Positions 42,585-51,021 of a stretch of 64,000 nucleotides of DNA are shown in pieces. The position numbers and the translations under genes were made by a program. This DNA comes from Candidatus Omnitrophota bacterium. Lineage in GTDB: Bacteria; Omnitrophota; Gorgyraeia; Pluralincolimonadales; Pluralincolimonadaceae. How positions within the stretch are numbered: position 1 is the stretch's first letter; every line of letters starts with the position of its first letter. The stretch spans positions 49,930-113,929 of the forward strand of contig JBAZFB010000004.1 in the NCBI GenBank assembly GCA_041653595.1, read 5' to 3'. The notes beneath the pieces are model-generated. The model was given only the letters and a program-made list of their open reading frames with translations. It was not told the DNA's origin and made no database searches.

Positions 42585-43312
42585 CGCGTAAACCCGCGGT
42601 TAAAAGCGCGAGATCGCGCCCGGCATACGAGAAACAGATAGAGGCGTTATCAAAGATAAGCCAGACGATAACATCCAACCTCTATTTAGAGGATGTCCTG
42701 CGCCTTATCGTAATGGTGACGGCCGAGGTGATGAATTCCAATATCTGCTCATTGATGCTCGTGGATGAGGAAAAGGGCGAATTGGTCATCCGCGCCACGC
42801 AGAGCGTCAGTGAGGCTTACAACAAAAAGACCAACATGAAGATAGGCACCGGGATAGCCGGTAAGGTCGCCAAGGAAGGCAAGCCCATTCAGGTGCCGGA
42901 CGTCCGGGAGGACCCGCGTTACCTGAACAGGGACATAGCCAAAAGCGAGAAACTCTGCTCGCTCCTCTCGATGCCGATGATAGTAAAGGGAAAGGTCATC
43001 GGAGTCCTGAACGTCTACACATCGACTCCCCATAGCTTTACCCGGAACGAGATAAACGTCCTTACCTCGGTAGCCAACCAGGCCGCCGTGGCGATAGAGA
43101 ACGCCCAGCTGATGGTCAAATCGAAGATAATACAGGAAGAGCTTGAGACCCGGAAGATGGTAGAGCGGGCCAAGGGCATACTTATGCGCAGGGGCCTGGC
43201 AGAGGAGGATGCCTTCAGGAAGATACAAAAACAGGCGATGAGCCTACGCAAGACGATGAAGCAGATCGCCGAGGCGATAATACTGACTAACGAACTGGAG
43301 CGGGGCAAGTAG
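42581..43312 (+). CDS. GAF and ANTAR domain protein (putative RNA-binding antiterminator)
   Basis: Regulator of 243 residues with a GAF sensor domain (about 20-170, LVIRATQSVSEAYNKK and VPDVREDPRYLN) and a C-terminal ANTAR domain (about 185-238, ERAKGILMRRGLAEEDAFRKI), the RNA-binding helix bundle of AmiR/NasR and EutV that prevents transcription termination by stabilising twin hexaloop hairpins. It overlaps glnA2 by four bases, suggesting translational coupling and nitrogen or glutamine sensing through the GAF domain. I looked for the paired hexaloop target before nearby genes and did not find a convincing one. Confidence 0.85.
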   Translation: MTRKPAVKSARSRPAYEKQIEALSKISQTITSNLYLEDVLRLIVMVTAEVMNSNICSLMLVDEEKGELVIRATQSVSEAYNKKTNMKIGTGIAGKVAKEGKPIQVPDVREDPRYLNRDIAKSEKLCSLLSMPMIVKGKVIGVLNVYTSTPHSFTRNEINVLTSVANQAAVAIENAQLMVKSKIIQEELETRKMVERAKGILMRRGLAEEDAFRKIQKQAMSLRKTMKQIAEAIILTNELERGK

Positions 43313-43317
43313 CCCTA

Positions 43318-43346
43318 TTGACTTTAATAAGATTTTATAATATAAT
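43318..43346 (+). promoter_or_regulatory. Strong sigma70-type promoter for the glycan-use locus
   Basis: TTGACT (43318-43323), 17-base spacer, TATAAT (43341-43346), in an AT-rich stretch. It would drive the locus starting with the lipoprotein at 43406, after about 50 bases of leader ending in AAAGGAG. Confidence 0.65.
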
Positions 43347-43405
43347 CGAAAAAAGATTTTTACAAGTAAGCCAAAGATCTTATCCGTAATACAAAGGAGA
43401 TTGAC

Positions 43406-44083
43406 ATGAGAAGAGTTCTTTTTGTCTTGGGAATTTTGTTTTTATCCGCTATATGCCTGCCTGCGTGCGGCCAGAAAAAGGCAGCTGCTCCGGAAAAAAC
43501 AGAAGTCACCCCGGCCCCGGCCCCGGCGCCGGTTGTGGAAACGCCTAAGGCGAAAGCTAAACCGGAGATCAAGGAAATCATCTTAGCCGATTTCAATACA
43601 GGCAAGAAGCCCAACAATTTCGGCGGCGATTTCGGCGCGTGGAACAAGGACCAGGACGACACGACCCAGGGCTGCAAGGAGTCCTTTACTTCCGACGAGA
43701 GATACGGGAAAGAAGGTTTCTCCCTCCAGCTCGATTATGATGTCGATTCCCCGAATCCTGCATTTAACGGCTTCTGGATGAAATTGGACAATTTCGACGC
43801 GACGCCTTACGATAAACTGGTTTTTTACGTAAAAGGCGACGCGACGATAGGATACCCCCCGAGATTTAAGATAGAGCTTAAGAACGCGAACGGCGAGGTC
43901 GGCAAATACTACGTGACGCAGATAAGCCCGACATGGGCGCCGGTCGAGGTGCCGTTCCGGAGTTTCGGCGGAATAAAGGATTTTAGCAAATTGACCGAGT
44001 TCACCGTCGTCTTTGAGGATTCCGCATCGAGGCCGAAGACCGGCAGGATCTACATGGACAACATCGGCTTCGCGAAAGACTAA
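43406..44083 (+). CDS. Lipoprotein with CBM11-like carbohydrate-binding domain
   Basis: Secreted lipoprotein of 225 residues: lipobox LPAC with Cys21, an Ala/Pro/Lys-rich linker (about 25-56), and a CBM11/CIA30-like beta-sandwich (about 58-225). Seen: ILADFNTGKKPNNFGGDFGA, YDVDSPNPAFNGFWMK and FKIELKNANGEVGKYY, the same segments repeated in the gene at 56917. It may tether beta-glucan-like sugars or partner enzymes at the cell surface. It starts the locus after a promoter and is six bases from the GH35 gene. CBM11 is a family-level inference; the sugar bound is not known. Confidence 0.75.
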   Translation: MRRVLFVLGILFLSAICLPACGQKKAAAPEKTEVTPAPAPAPVVETPKAKAKPEIKEIILADFNTGKKPNNFGGDFGAWNKDQDDTTQGCKESFTSDERYGKEGFSLQLDYDVDSPNPAFNGFWMKLDNFDATPYDKLVFYVKGDATIGYPPRFKIELKNANGEVGKYYVTQISPTWAPVEVPFRSFGGIKDFSKLTEFTVVFEDSASRPKTGRIYMDNIGFAKD

Positions 44084-44089
44084 ATACCC

Positions 44090-46498
44090 ATGGATTTCAA
44101 AATTACCGAAGACAACTTCAAGTTAAGCGGGCAGGATTTTTACGTATTTTCGGGAGAGATCCATTATTTCAGGATAAGGCCGGAGAACTGGGCCGCCCAC
44201 CTCAAGAAGGCCAAGGCCGCCAACCTGAATACTATAAGCACTTATATCCCCTGGGATTGGCACGAATACGAAGAAGGTAAGTTCGACTTCTCCGGCCACA
44301 CGAATCCCCAGAGGAACCTCCTCGGCTTTATAGAGCTATGTAAGAAGAACGGGCTTTATCTAATAGTCAAGCCGGGCCCTTATATCCTCGCCGAATACTT
44401 AGACCACGGCATACCGCAGTGGCTCCTCTCCTCGCATCCGGAGATACTCGCGCTCAACAGGGAAGGCAAGACTTTCGGCCATGCCCGCGTGACGCTGATG
44501 CACCCGGTATACCTGAAGTATGCAAGGTTATGGTATGACAAGATCCTCGCGATAATAAAAGACAATTTGATAACAAAATCCGGCGGGATAATACTCTCGA
44601 TGCAGTTGTGTAACGAGATAGGGGTGTTTACCTGGCTTGATAAAGAGGCCGATCATAACCCGGTCTCGCTGGACCATTACAGGAAATTCCTCTCCGAAAA
44701 ATACAAGAAGATAAACCGCCTGAATGTCCTCTATAAGGCCAAATACAAGAGTTTCTCCTCGGTCGTCCCGCCGCAGGGAAATCCGGCTAAATTGACCGAG
44801 CTTGCCGCCGACCTCGATTGGCACCTCTTCTGGCGCCGGTATTACGCGGTGTACGTGGAACATCTTTTAAAGGAAGTCACCAAGAGCGGGATCCATATAC
44901 CGTTCACGCACAACCTGCCCGGATGGGTATGGGGCCGCGCGGTCGAGTACCCCCTGAATATAACCATGTACCAGGATGTGGCCAAGCTCTATCCGAAAGT
45001 CATGCTTGCTGTCGACCATATACCGGAGAATATCTCTTATAGGAATTTCCACGACGCGGCCATAATACAACAGTTCACCAGGGCGATACAGGGGAACCGC
45101 GGCCCGACCTTCGTCGCCGAGATGCAGGCGGGGACAAGGGAGCATAACGTCGTCACTTATCCCGACGAACTGGAGCTTTTTTACAAATCCGCCTTGGCCT
45201 ACGGCGCGGCAGGTATGAATTTCTACATGTTCTCACAGGGAAAGAACCCCAAGGGCAAATCCGCGGTCGGCCCTACTTTTTACTGGCAGACGCCCCTGGA
45301 TTACGACGGCAAGGAGACCGCGCTCTACCCGGTCGTCAGGCGTTTCGGCAAGCTCGCCTCGGCTTTCGGCGCGCTCGCCTCCAGGGCGAAAGCCGACTCG
45401 AAAGTGGCGCTGCTCTTCTATAAGCCTTATTACTACACCGAACTTACGCATAATTACGACCTTGAGAAGATGGGCCTGAGCTATAACCCGAAGACGATAA
45501 GGGACAGTATTTTTTACGAGGGGATGGCGAAGATCCTCAAGATGCTGAATTGCGATTACGATATCCTGGATATGGAGCTTACCAAGCCGAAGGACCTGGC
45601 AAAGTACAAGCAGGCGTGGATCGTCTCGCTCGAATACATGGACGCGGAATCGCAGAAACTGCTGGCGAATTATGTCGGGAACGGCGGGCACCTGGTCATC
45701 CTGCCAAGGGTCCCGAAATACGACCTCTCGCTCAAACCGTGCGAGGTGCTTAGGCAATTCCTGAAAATAGGAGAGACCGAAGAAGTCTCCCCGCGCGCCC
45801 CGACGATAGATTTTTTTGACGTCAAGGAGATATCGGTCTTTAACCCGATCGAGGTCTTTAACGAGCCCAACGCCGAACCGATGGCGCTCCTTCCGGACGG
45901 CAGCACCTGCGGGTTCGTCAAGCATTTCGGAGGCGGCTGGGCGCTGGTCCTGGGGACCGCGTTCGGATATTCCACGGAAGAGAGCATAGACGCGTATTCG
46001 CGCATATTGAAGATGGACGATATCCGCGGGAACGCGTCCCCGACGAACGGCAGGATGGTCGCCCAGGAATTCTTCGATGAAGGCCGCGCCCTCCTCTTCG
46101 TCGCGAATTATTACAGGACAGCGGAATCGGGCCATATAATTTTCGCGGACCCGGTGACGAAAGAGGAGAAGAAGATGCCTTACGGAGCGCCGCTCACGCT
46201 CGCGGGATTGACCGGCCTTATCATACCGGTGAATTTCCAGATACACGGCAGCGCCGCGAGGATAATCTTCTCGACGTCGCAGATATTGAACGCCTTCGAG
46301 AAAGGCGGTTCCATATTCGTGGAATTGCACGGCCAGCCCGGATCCGGCGGCGAATTGACGGTGGCCATCAAAAAGAGGCCCAAGCAGGTCTTCGCCGACG
46401 GCAGGAAGCTCGAGTTTTCCTACAGGTCAGGCGAGGCGATAATACCCTTCAAACACAGCGATGAAGGCCCTGTCCTGATGAAGATCAACTTAAATTAA
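44090..46498 (+). CDS. Glycoside hydrolase family 35 (beta-galactosidase-like)
   Basis: Enzyme of 802 residues without signal peptide, so cytoplasmic. Seen: FSGEIHYFRIRPENWAAHL (about 20-38) and STYIPWDWHEYEEGKFDF, VKPGPYILAEYLDHGIPQWL, acid/base Glu in ILSMQLCNEIG (about 165-175) and nucleophile Glu in PTFVAEMQAGTREH (about 340-352). These fit GH35, which removes terminal beta-galactosyl or other beta-linked units. The C-terminal half has beta-domains, including a glutamine-amidotransferase-like fold (about 480-580). In the operon it would trim imported oligosaccharides. Substrate is unproven; GH35 members also include beta-glucosaminidases. Confidence 0.85.
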   Translation: MDFKITEDNFKLSGQDFYVFSGEIHYFRIRPENWAAHLKKAKAANLNTISTYIPWDWHEYEEGKFDFSGHTNPQRNLLGFIELCKKNGLYLIVKPGPYILAEYLDHGIPQWLLSSHPEILALNREGKTFGHARVTLMHPVYLKYARLWYDKILAIIKDNLITKSGGIILSMQLCNEIGVFTWLDKEADHNPVSLDHYRKFLSEKYKKINRLNVLYKAKYKSFSSVVPPQGNPAKLTELAADLDWHLFWRRYYAVYVEHLLKEVTKSGIHIPFTHNLPGWVWGRAVEYPLNITMYQDVAKLYPKVMLAVDHIPENISYRNFHDAAIIQQFTRAIQGNRGPTFVAEMQAGTREHNVVTYPDELELFYKSALAYGAAGMNFYMFSQGKNPKGKSAVGPTFYWQTPLDYDGKETALYPVVRRFGKLASAFGALASRAKADSKVALLFYKPYYYTELTHNYDLEKMGLSYNPKTIRDSIFYEGMAKILKMLNCDYDILDMELTKPKDLAKYKQAWIVSLEYMDAESQKLLANYVGNGGHLVILPRVPKYDLSLKPCEVLRQFLKIGETEEVSPRAPTIDFFDVKEISVFNPIEVFNEPNAEPMALLPDGSTCGFVKHFGGGWALVLGTAFGYSTEESIDAYSRILKMDDIRGNASPTNGRMVAQEFFDEGRALLFVANYYRTAESGHIIFADPVTKEEKKMPYGAPLTLAGLTGLIIPVNFQIHGSAARIIFSTSQILNAFEKGGSIFVELHGQPGSGGELTVAIKKRPKQVFADGRKLEFSYRSGEAIIPFKHSDEGPVLMKINLN

Positions 46499-46509
46499 AG
46501 GAGATATAG

Positions 46510-48444
46510 GTGGCGAGGAAATTACCGGCATTTCTTGTCCTTTCTTTTGCTCTTCTTTTTCCGCTCCCTTGTAACGCCCAGGAAGATGTCGTTGTCAGGA
46601 TACCCCCGCATTCGGATATAAAAGTCGCGGCGGATTTCGACAGCGGCAAGGACCCCAACAGCATAGGCGGGTTCCCTTCCATGAGTTTCAAAAAACCCTC
46701 TTTCCTCCAATCGGCATACAGCAAAAAAGAAAAACACGGCGAAAAAGGCTATTCGCTCGAGATCGAATATTACGTCCCCAAAGGCGAGGACGCTATCTGG
46801 TCGACCGACCTCAACGAACTCGATATCAGCGCGGCAAAAGGCGTATCGTTCTGGATAAAGTGCACGGAAGGTTCCGAAAAGTTCTGGCTGGCGCTGGAAG
46901 ATAAGGCCGGCAATAGGAATGAGGTCAACCTCTCGGGGTCTATCAAGCCCGTGACCGACTGGCAGGAGATAAAAGTGCCGATAGAGAAGTTCCCGTCCAT
47001 CGACACGAACAAGATGAGAAAGTTCAGCCTGGACTTCAAGGGCGAACCCAGCGTGATAAGCGGGAAGATCTTCCTGGACGATATATCTTTCTACGGCGAT
47101 CCGGAACTCTTCTTCCTTGGGTTAAAGGATAATACGGCCTATTATCCCGAAAAGGTCCTCGCGAACGAGCGCAAGAGGGACCTGCTTACGAGCTCGGACA
47201 ACCAGATGCTTATGGGTATAGCGCAGGATACGTGGGGATTTTTCAAGAACGTCGTCGATAAGAGGAGCCACCTTCCGCTCGACTGGATAGGGATGGCGCC
47301 GGAGAGGGCTATTGGCGATTATACCTCGCCTACGAATACGGGCCTTTATTTCATAAATATAGTGGCGGCATTCGACCTTAAATTCATAACGAGGGAAGAG
47401 GCGGTTAAAAGGATATCGGATACGCTCGACGTGATGGAGAAGATGCCGCGGTGGCGCGGGCTATGGGACAATTACCACTCTACGACGAACCTGCAGGTAA
47501 CGCGCCGCTATATCTCATCGGTCGATAACGGCTGGTTTGCCGGCGGCCTCATCATAGCAAGGCAGGCGTTCGACAAAGAGCTCGGAAAGCGCTGCTCGAA
47601 ACTCCTGGATGAGATGGATTTCTCGGCCCTTTATAATAAAGAGCTCGGCCAGCTCAACCTCGGCTATGACGGGGATACCGAAAAATATTCGCCTTATAAT
47701 TACGGCCAACTGAACGGCGAGGCGAGGTTCACGAGCCTGGTCGCCATAGGGAAAGGGAACGTCCCGCAGGAGCACTGGTATAAGATGGCAAGGACTTTCC
47801 CGCCGGAGATAGACTGGCAGTCGCAGAAGCCCGAGGGTAAATGGGTCAAGAAATCAGGCGTCAAATATTTCCAGGGTTATTACACCCATAACGGGGAAAA
47901 GATCGTCCCGAGCTGGGGCGGGAGCCTCTTCGAATTCCTGATGCCTTCACTTATGGTAAAAGAGAAAGAGCTGGCGCCTAACGGGCTGGGACTGAACGAC
48001 TTGAAAGGCGTCAACGCCCATATCGCCATGGCTAAGATGAAGGGATATAATGCCTGGGGGTTCTCCCCGTGCTCGACGCCTGACGGCAGTTACGGAGGCT
48101 ATACCGAATTCGGCGTCGCCGGAATAGGCTTCAAGGGATATAAAGACGAAGGCGTGGTAACGCCCCACGTGGTATTCCTGTCCCTTACTTTCGCGCCGGA
48201 AGAGGCCATCTCGGATATCAGGAGGCTTCTCTATTATTACAATATATACGGCGAGTTCGGGATGTATGACGCCGTAAACGTGAAGAACGGCAGGGTCTCG
48301 TATAAATATCTCGCGCTCGACCAGGGCATGATACTCCCTTCAATAGATAATTACCTCAATAACGGCGCAATAAGGGAACGTTTCCACAAGGACCCGGTAG
48401 CCAGGAAGACCGAAAAACTCTTAAACGAGAATTTTTTCGAATAG
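46510..48444 (+). CDS. Secreted glycoamylase/GH144-like enzyme with N-terminal CBM-like domain
   Basis: Secreted protein of 644 residues. Signal peptide at about 1-23 (PLPCNA then QED), CBM11-like beta-sandwich at about 38-195 (VAADFDSGKDPNSIGGFPS), and an alpha/alpha-barrel at about 230-640 with SPTNTGLYFINIVAAFDLKF, SWGGSLFEFLMPSLMV and GYNAWGFSPCSTPDG. The last motifs match the glycoamylase domain (PF10091 kind) found in GH144 endo-beta-1,2-glucanases and in cyclic beta-1,2-glucan synthases. A periplasmic endo-acting role on beta-glucans is plausible. Start GTG has an AAAGGAGATATAG site. GH144 assignment is provisional. Confidence 0.75.
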   Translation: MARKLPAFLVLSFALLFPLPCNAQEDVVVRIPPHSDIKVAADFDSGKDPNSIGGFPSMSFKKPSFLQSAYSKKEKHGEKGYSLEIEYYVPKGEDAIWSTDLNELDISAAKGVSFWIKCTEGSEKFWLALEDKAGNRNEVNLSGSIKPVTDWQEIKVPIEKFPSIDTNKMRKFSLDFKGEPSVISGKIFLDDISFYGDPELFFLGLKDNTAYYPEKVLANERKRDLLTSSDNQMLMGIAQDTWGFFKNVVDKRSHLPLDWIGMAPERAIGDYTSPTNTGLYFINIVAAFDLKFITREEAVKRISDTLDVMEKMPRWRGLWDNYHSTTNLQVTRRYISSVDNGWFAGGLIIARQAFDKELGKRCSKLLDEMDFSALYNKELGQLNLGYDGDTEKYSPYNYGQLNGEARFTSLVAIGKGNVPQEHWYKMARTFPPEIDWQSQKPEGKWVKKSGVKYFQGYYTHNGEKIVPSWGGSLFEFLMPSLMVKEKELAPNGLGLNDLKGVNAHIAMAKMKGYNAWGFSPCSTPDGSYGGYTEFGVAGIGFKGYKDEGVVTPHVVFLSLTFAPEEAISDIRRLLYYYNIYGEFGMYDAVNVKNGRVSYKYLALDQGMILPSIDNYLNNGAIRERFHKDPVARKTEKLLNENFFE

Positions 48445-48459
48445 AGAGAGGATCGAGCC

Positions 48460-49695
48460 ATGAGGACCACCAAGGCGAACGGCATATTGTCGACGGACAG
48501 GATCCTGTCGGACAAACAGAGGAAGAACCTCTCCATACTCGAGCTTGTCGTCAAGCACGGCCCCATATCGAGGACCGAGATCTCGCGCCAGACCGGCCTC
48601 AATATCGTCACGATCTCCAATTACATAAATGAATTCATAGAAGGCGGGCTGGCGGTCGAAAAGGGTTTTGACGTCTCTACCGGCGGGCGCCGTCCGACGC
48701 CCGTCGAGCTCAACCCGAAATTCGGCTACATGATCGGCGTGGGGTTGACGGCGCTGAACATCGTCGGCATCCTGGTCGATCCCAAGATGCAGGTAATCTG
48801 CGAGGTAAAGAAAGACCGCCCGGCCGATAACAGCGAGGCGATAATCGGAAAACTCGTCGAGACGGTCGAGGAGATCCTCGCGAAATCGAAGATCGAGCCT
48901 GAGAAGATAAAGGGGCTTGGCATAGGCATACCCGGCGTCATCGATGTCGAGGGCCAGACGATAAGGTGGCTCGGCGCGATGGGCCTTTCGATGGTATCCA
49001 TATCAGGGGTATCTCTCAAGGATATATTTGAAAAGGAATTCGATATACCGACCCTGGTAGAGCATGACGCGGCGTGCGCCGTCTTCGGCGAGCGCTGGTT
49101 CGGCTTCGAGTCGGAGATCAGAGACATGATATACATGTACACCGGCGTCGGCTGCGGGCTGATAATAAACGGGCAGATATACCGCGGGTCGAACGGCTCG
49201 GCCGGGGAAGTGGGGATCTTCAATACATCCGTGCCGGACCCGGAAGCCAGAAGGCGCGAGTCCCTCTCGCTCGGCACGTGGGAGCTCGACCTCGGCATCG
49301 GGTATTACGCCAGGGAAGCGATGAAGAAGGGGTCGAAATCGAGGATATTCGAATTGGCCGGCAACGATCCCGGCAAGATAAGCCTTAATACGGTGATAGA
49401 GGCGTCCAAGGCGGGCGACAAGCTCGCCAACGAGCTGTTGGAGGATGCCGGAGGCCAGCTCGGCAAGAAGATAGCGTTCCTCGTAAATCTCCTCAATCCG
49501 GAGGTGGTAGTGATCGGCGGGGGAGTCGAGCAGGCCGGCTCGGTATTTATGGATTCGGCGAAGAGGACCGTCCATTCTTGGGCGCGCGAAGAGAATATAA
49601 GGAATTTAAAAATAGTGCCTGCAAGGCTCGGGGGAAATGCCGTCGCGATGGGCGCGGCCTGCCTCGTCTTGCAGAGGATATTCATGAATGCCTAA
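48460..49695 (+). CDS. ROK-family transcriptional regulator (NagC/XylR type)
   Basis: Regulator of 411 residues with an N-terminal winged helix-turn-helix (about 20-75, GPISRTEISRQTGLNIVTIS) and a C-terminal sugar-kinase-like ROK domain: GLGIGIPGVIDVEGQ, EHDAACAVFGERWFG, GVGCGLIINGQIYRGSNG, and VVIGGGVEQAG. The usual zinc motif CxCGxxGC is absent, so it is probably a repressor without kinase activity that responds to a sugar or sugar phosphate. It sits in the middle of the locus, between the GH144-like and transport genes, and likely represses the operon until the glycan is present. Confidence 0.88.
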   Translation: MRTTKANGILSTDRILSDKQRKNLSILELVVKHGPISRTEISRQTGLNIVTISNYINEFIEGGLAVEKGFDVSTGGRRPTPVELNPKFGYMIGVGLTALNIVGILVDPKMQVICEVKKDRPADNSEAIIGKLVETVEEILAKSKIEPEKIKGLGIGIPGVIDVEGQTIRWLGAMGLSMVSISGVSLKDIFEKEFDIPTLVEHDAACAVFGERWFGFESEIRDMIYMYTGVGCGLIINGQIYRGSNGSAGEVGIFNTSVPDPEARRRESLSLGTWELDLGIGYYAREAMKKGSKSRIFELAGNDPGKISLNTVIEASKAGDKLANELLEDAGGQLGKKIAFLVNLLNPEVVVIGGGVEQAGSVFMDSAKRTVHSWAREENIRNLKIVPARLGGNAVAMGAACLVLQRIFMNA

Positions 49696-49713
49696 AACGC
49701 AGGAGGCGCGGAG

Positions 49714-51012
49714 ATGAAAGGGTTTAACAGATTATTAGCGTTTTTTGTAATCCTGGTTTTCGCGTTGCAGGTAACGGGTTGCGGTCCCGGCGAAGGGACG
49801 AGAAAACCCAAGAAAGTGCCGGTGAAAGTCGCTTTCTGGGGAAGCCCGGAAGAGATAGGGATAATCACCGAGATGCTAAAGAACTGGCAGAAGACCCACC
49901 CGGATATCCAGGTAAAATTGGAGCATATACCTTTCGGGAGCTATGTCAGCAAGATACTGACCGAGATCGCAGGGAGGTCGGCGCCCGATATCATCGCCTC
50001 GGAAGTGAACATGTTCGTATCTTTCGCCGATAAGGACGTCTTCCTTGACCTCAAACCTTTTGTGGATAAGGACAAATCGTTCAATCTCGGGGATTTCTTC
50101 CCCGAGGTCGTGGACAGGTACACCGTCGACGGCAAGATCCTCGGCATCCCGAGGGATACCGCGCCGTTCGCGTGCGTCTATTATAATAAGAAACTTTTCG
50201 ATGAAGCGGGCCTGCCTTATCCCACGGATGACTGGGACTGGAACGATCTCCTGGACAAGGCGAAGAAGCTGACCAAGGTGGATAAAGACGGCAAGGTTGT
50301 CCAATACGGTTTTTACAGCGATATGTGGCCTAACTTCATCCTTTCGGAAGGCGGCAGGATAGTCGATGACGTGAAGCATCCCACCAAATGCCTGATGAAT
50401 TCCCCGGAATCGATGGAAGGATTGCAGTTCCTGGTCGACCTCTCACTCAAATACAAGGTTTCGCCCACATCTAACACGTTCCGCAACCTCGGCCTCGGCG
50501 TCATCCAGATGTTCATGATGCAGAGGGTCGCGATGTTCCATTCGGGGATATGGGAGACGCCTATTGTCAGGAAGGTGAAGGATTTTGACTGGGACGTCGC
50601 TATGTTCCCCAAGAGCCCGAAGGGGATAAGGAAATTCGCGACCGGCGGGACCGCATACGGCATACTCAAGACGACCAAATATCCGGAGCAGGCATGGGAA
50701 GTCCTGAAGGCGTTAAGCGGCGATGAAGGCCAGATAATGCTTGCCGAGTCAGGGCTGGCCCAGCCGGCCAACAAGAAGATAGCGGAGGGCGAACATTTCG
50801 CCGGCAGCAACAAGCCTCCGCTCAACAAGAAGATGCTCAACGAAGCGGTTACATACTGCGTATACGACCCGTTTAACTTCAAGTGGCGGGAGATCCGCGA
50901 GAAGTATATAAATCCGGAGTTCGACCTCGTGTTCAACGGCCTTAAACCGGTAAAGGAAGCGGTAAACGCGATAGTGCCTAAGGCTAACGAACTATTAAAA
51001 GAAGGAAGATAG
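49714..51012 (+). CDS. ABC-type sugar-binding lipoprotein (solute-binding protein 1)
   Basis: Extracytoplasmic binding protein of 432 residues, family 1 (MalE/UgpB-like). Seen: lipobox VTGC with Cys23, then KVAFWGSPEEIGIITEMLKN and the hinge-typical DTAPFACVYYNKKLFDEAG, and ATGGTAYGILKTTK near 310. It would deliver an oligosaccharide to the two permeases at 54796 and 55685. A second, different binding protein is encoded at 53402, so the permease pair may take two substrates. No ATPase gene is in the locus. The sugar is not known. Confidence 0.88.
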   Translation: MKGFNRLLAFFVILVFALQVTGCGPGEGTRKPKKVPVKVAFWGSPEEIGIITEMLKNWQKTHPDIQVKLEHIPFGSYVSKILTEIAGRSAPDIIASEVNMFVSFADKDVFLDLKPFVDKDKSFNLGDFFPEVVDRYTVDGKILGIPRDTAPFACVYYNKKLFDEAGLPYPTDDWDWNDLLDKAKKLTKVDKDGKVVQYGFYSDMWPNFILSEGGRIVDDVKHPTKCLMNSPESMEGLQFLVDLSLKYKVSPTSNTFRNLGLGVIQMFMMQRVAMFHSGIWETPIVRKVKDFDWDVAMFPKSPKGIRKFATGGTAYGILKTTKYPEQAWEVLKALSGDEGQIMLAESGLAQPANKKIAEGEHFAGSNKPPLNKKMLNEAVTYCVYDPFNFKWREIREKYINPEFDLVFNGLKPVKEAVNAIVPKANELLKEGR

Positions 51013-51021
51013 AAAGACGAG

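Noticed and set aside
43505..43560. Low-complexity repeat rich in CCGGCC
   Set aside because: It encodes the Ala/Pro linker of the lipoprotein and is not a separate DNA repeat.
48460..49695. ROK protein as a sugar kinase
   Set aside because: The N-terminal helix-turn-helix and the missing zinc motif favour a repressor.
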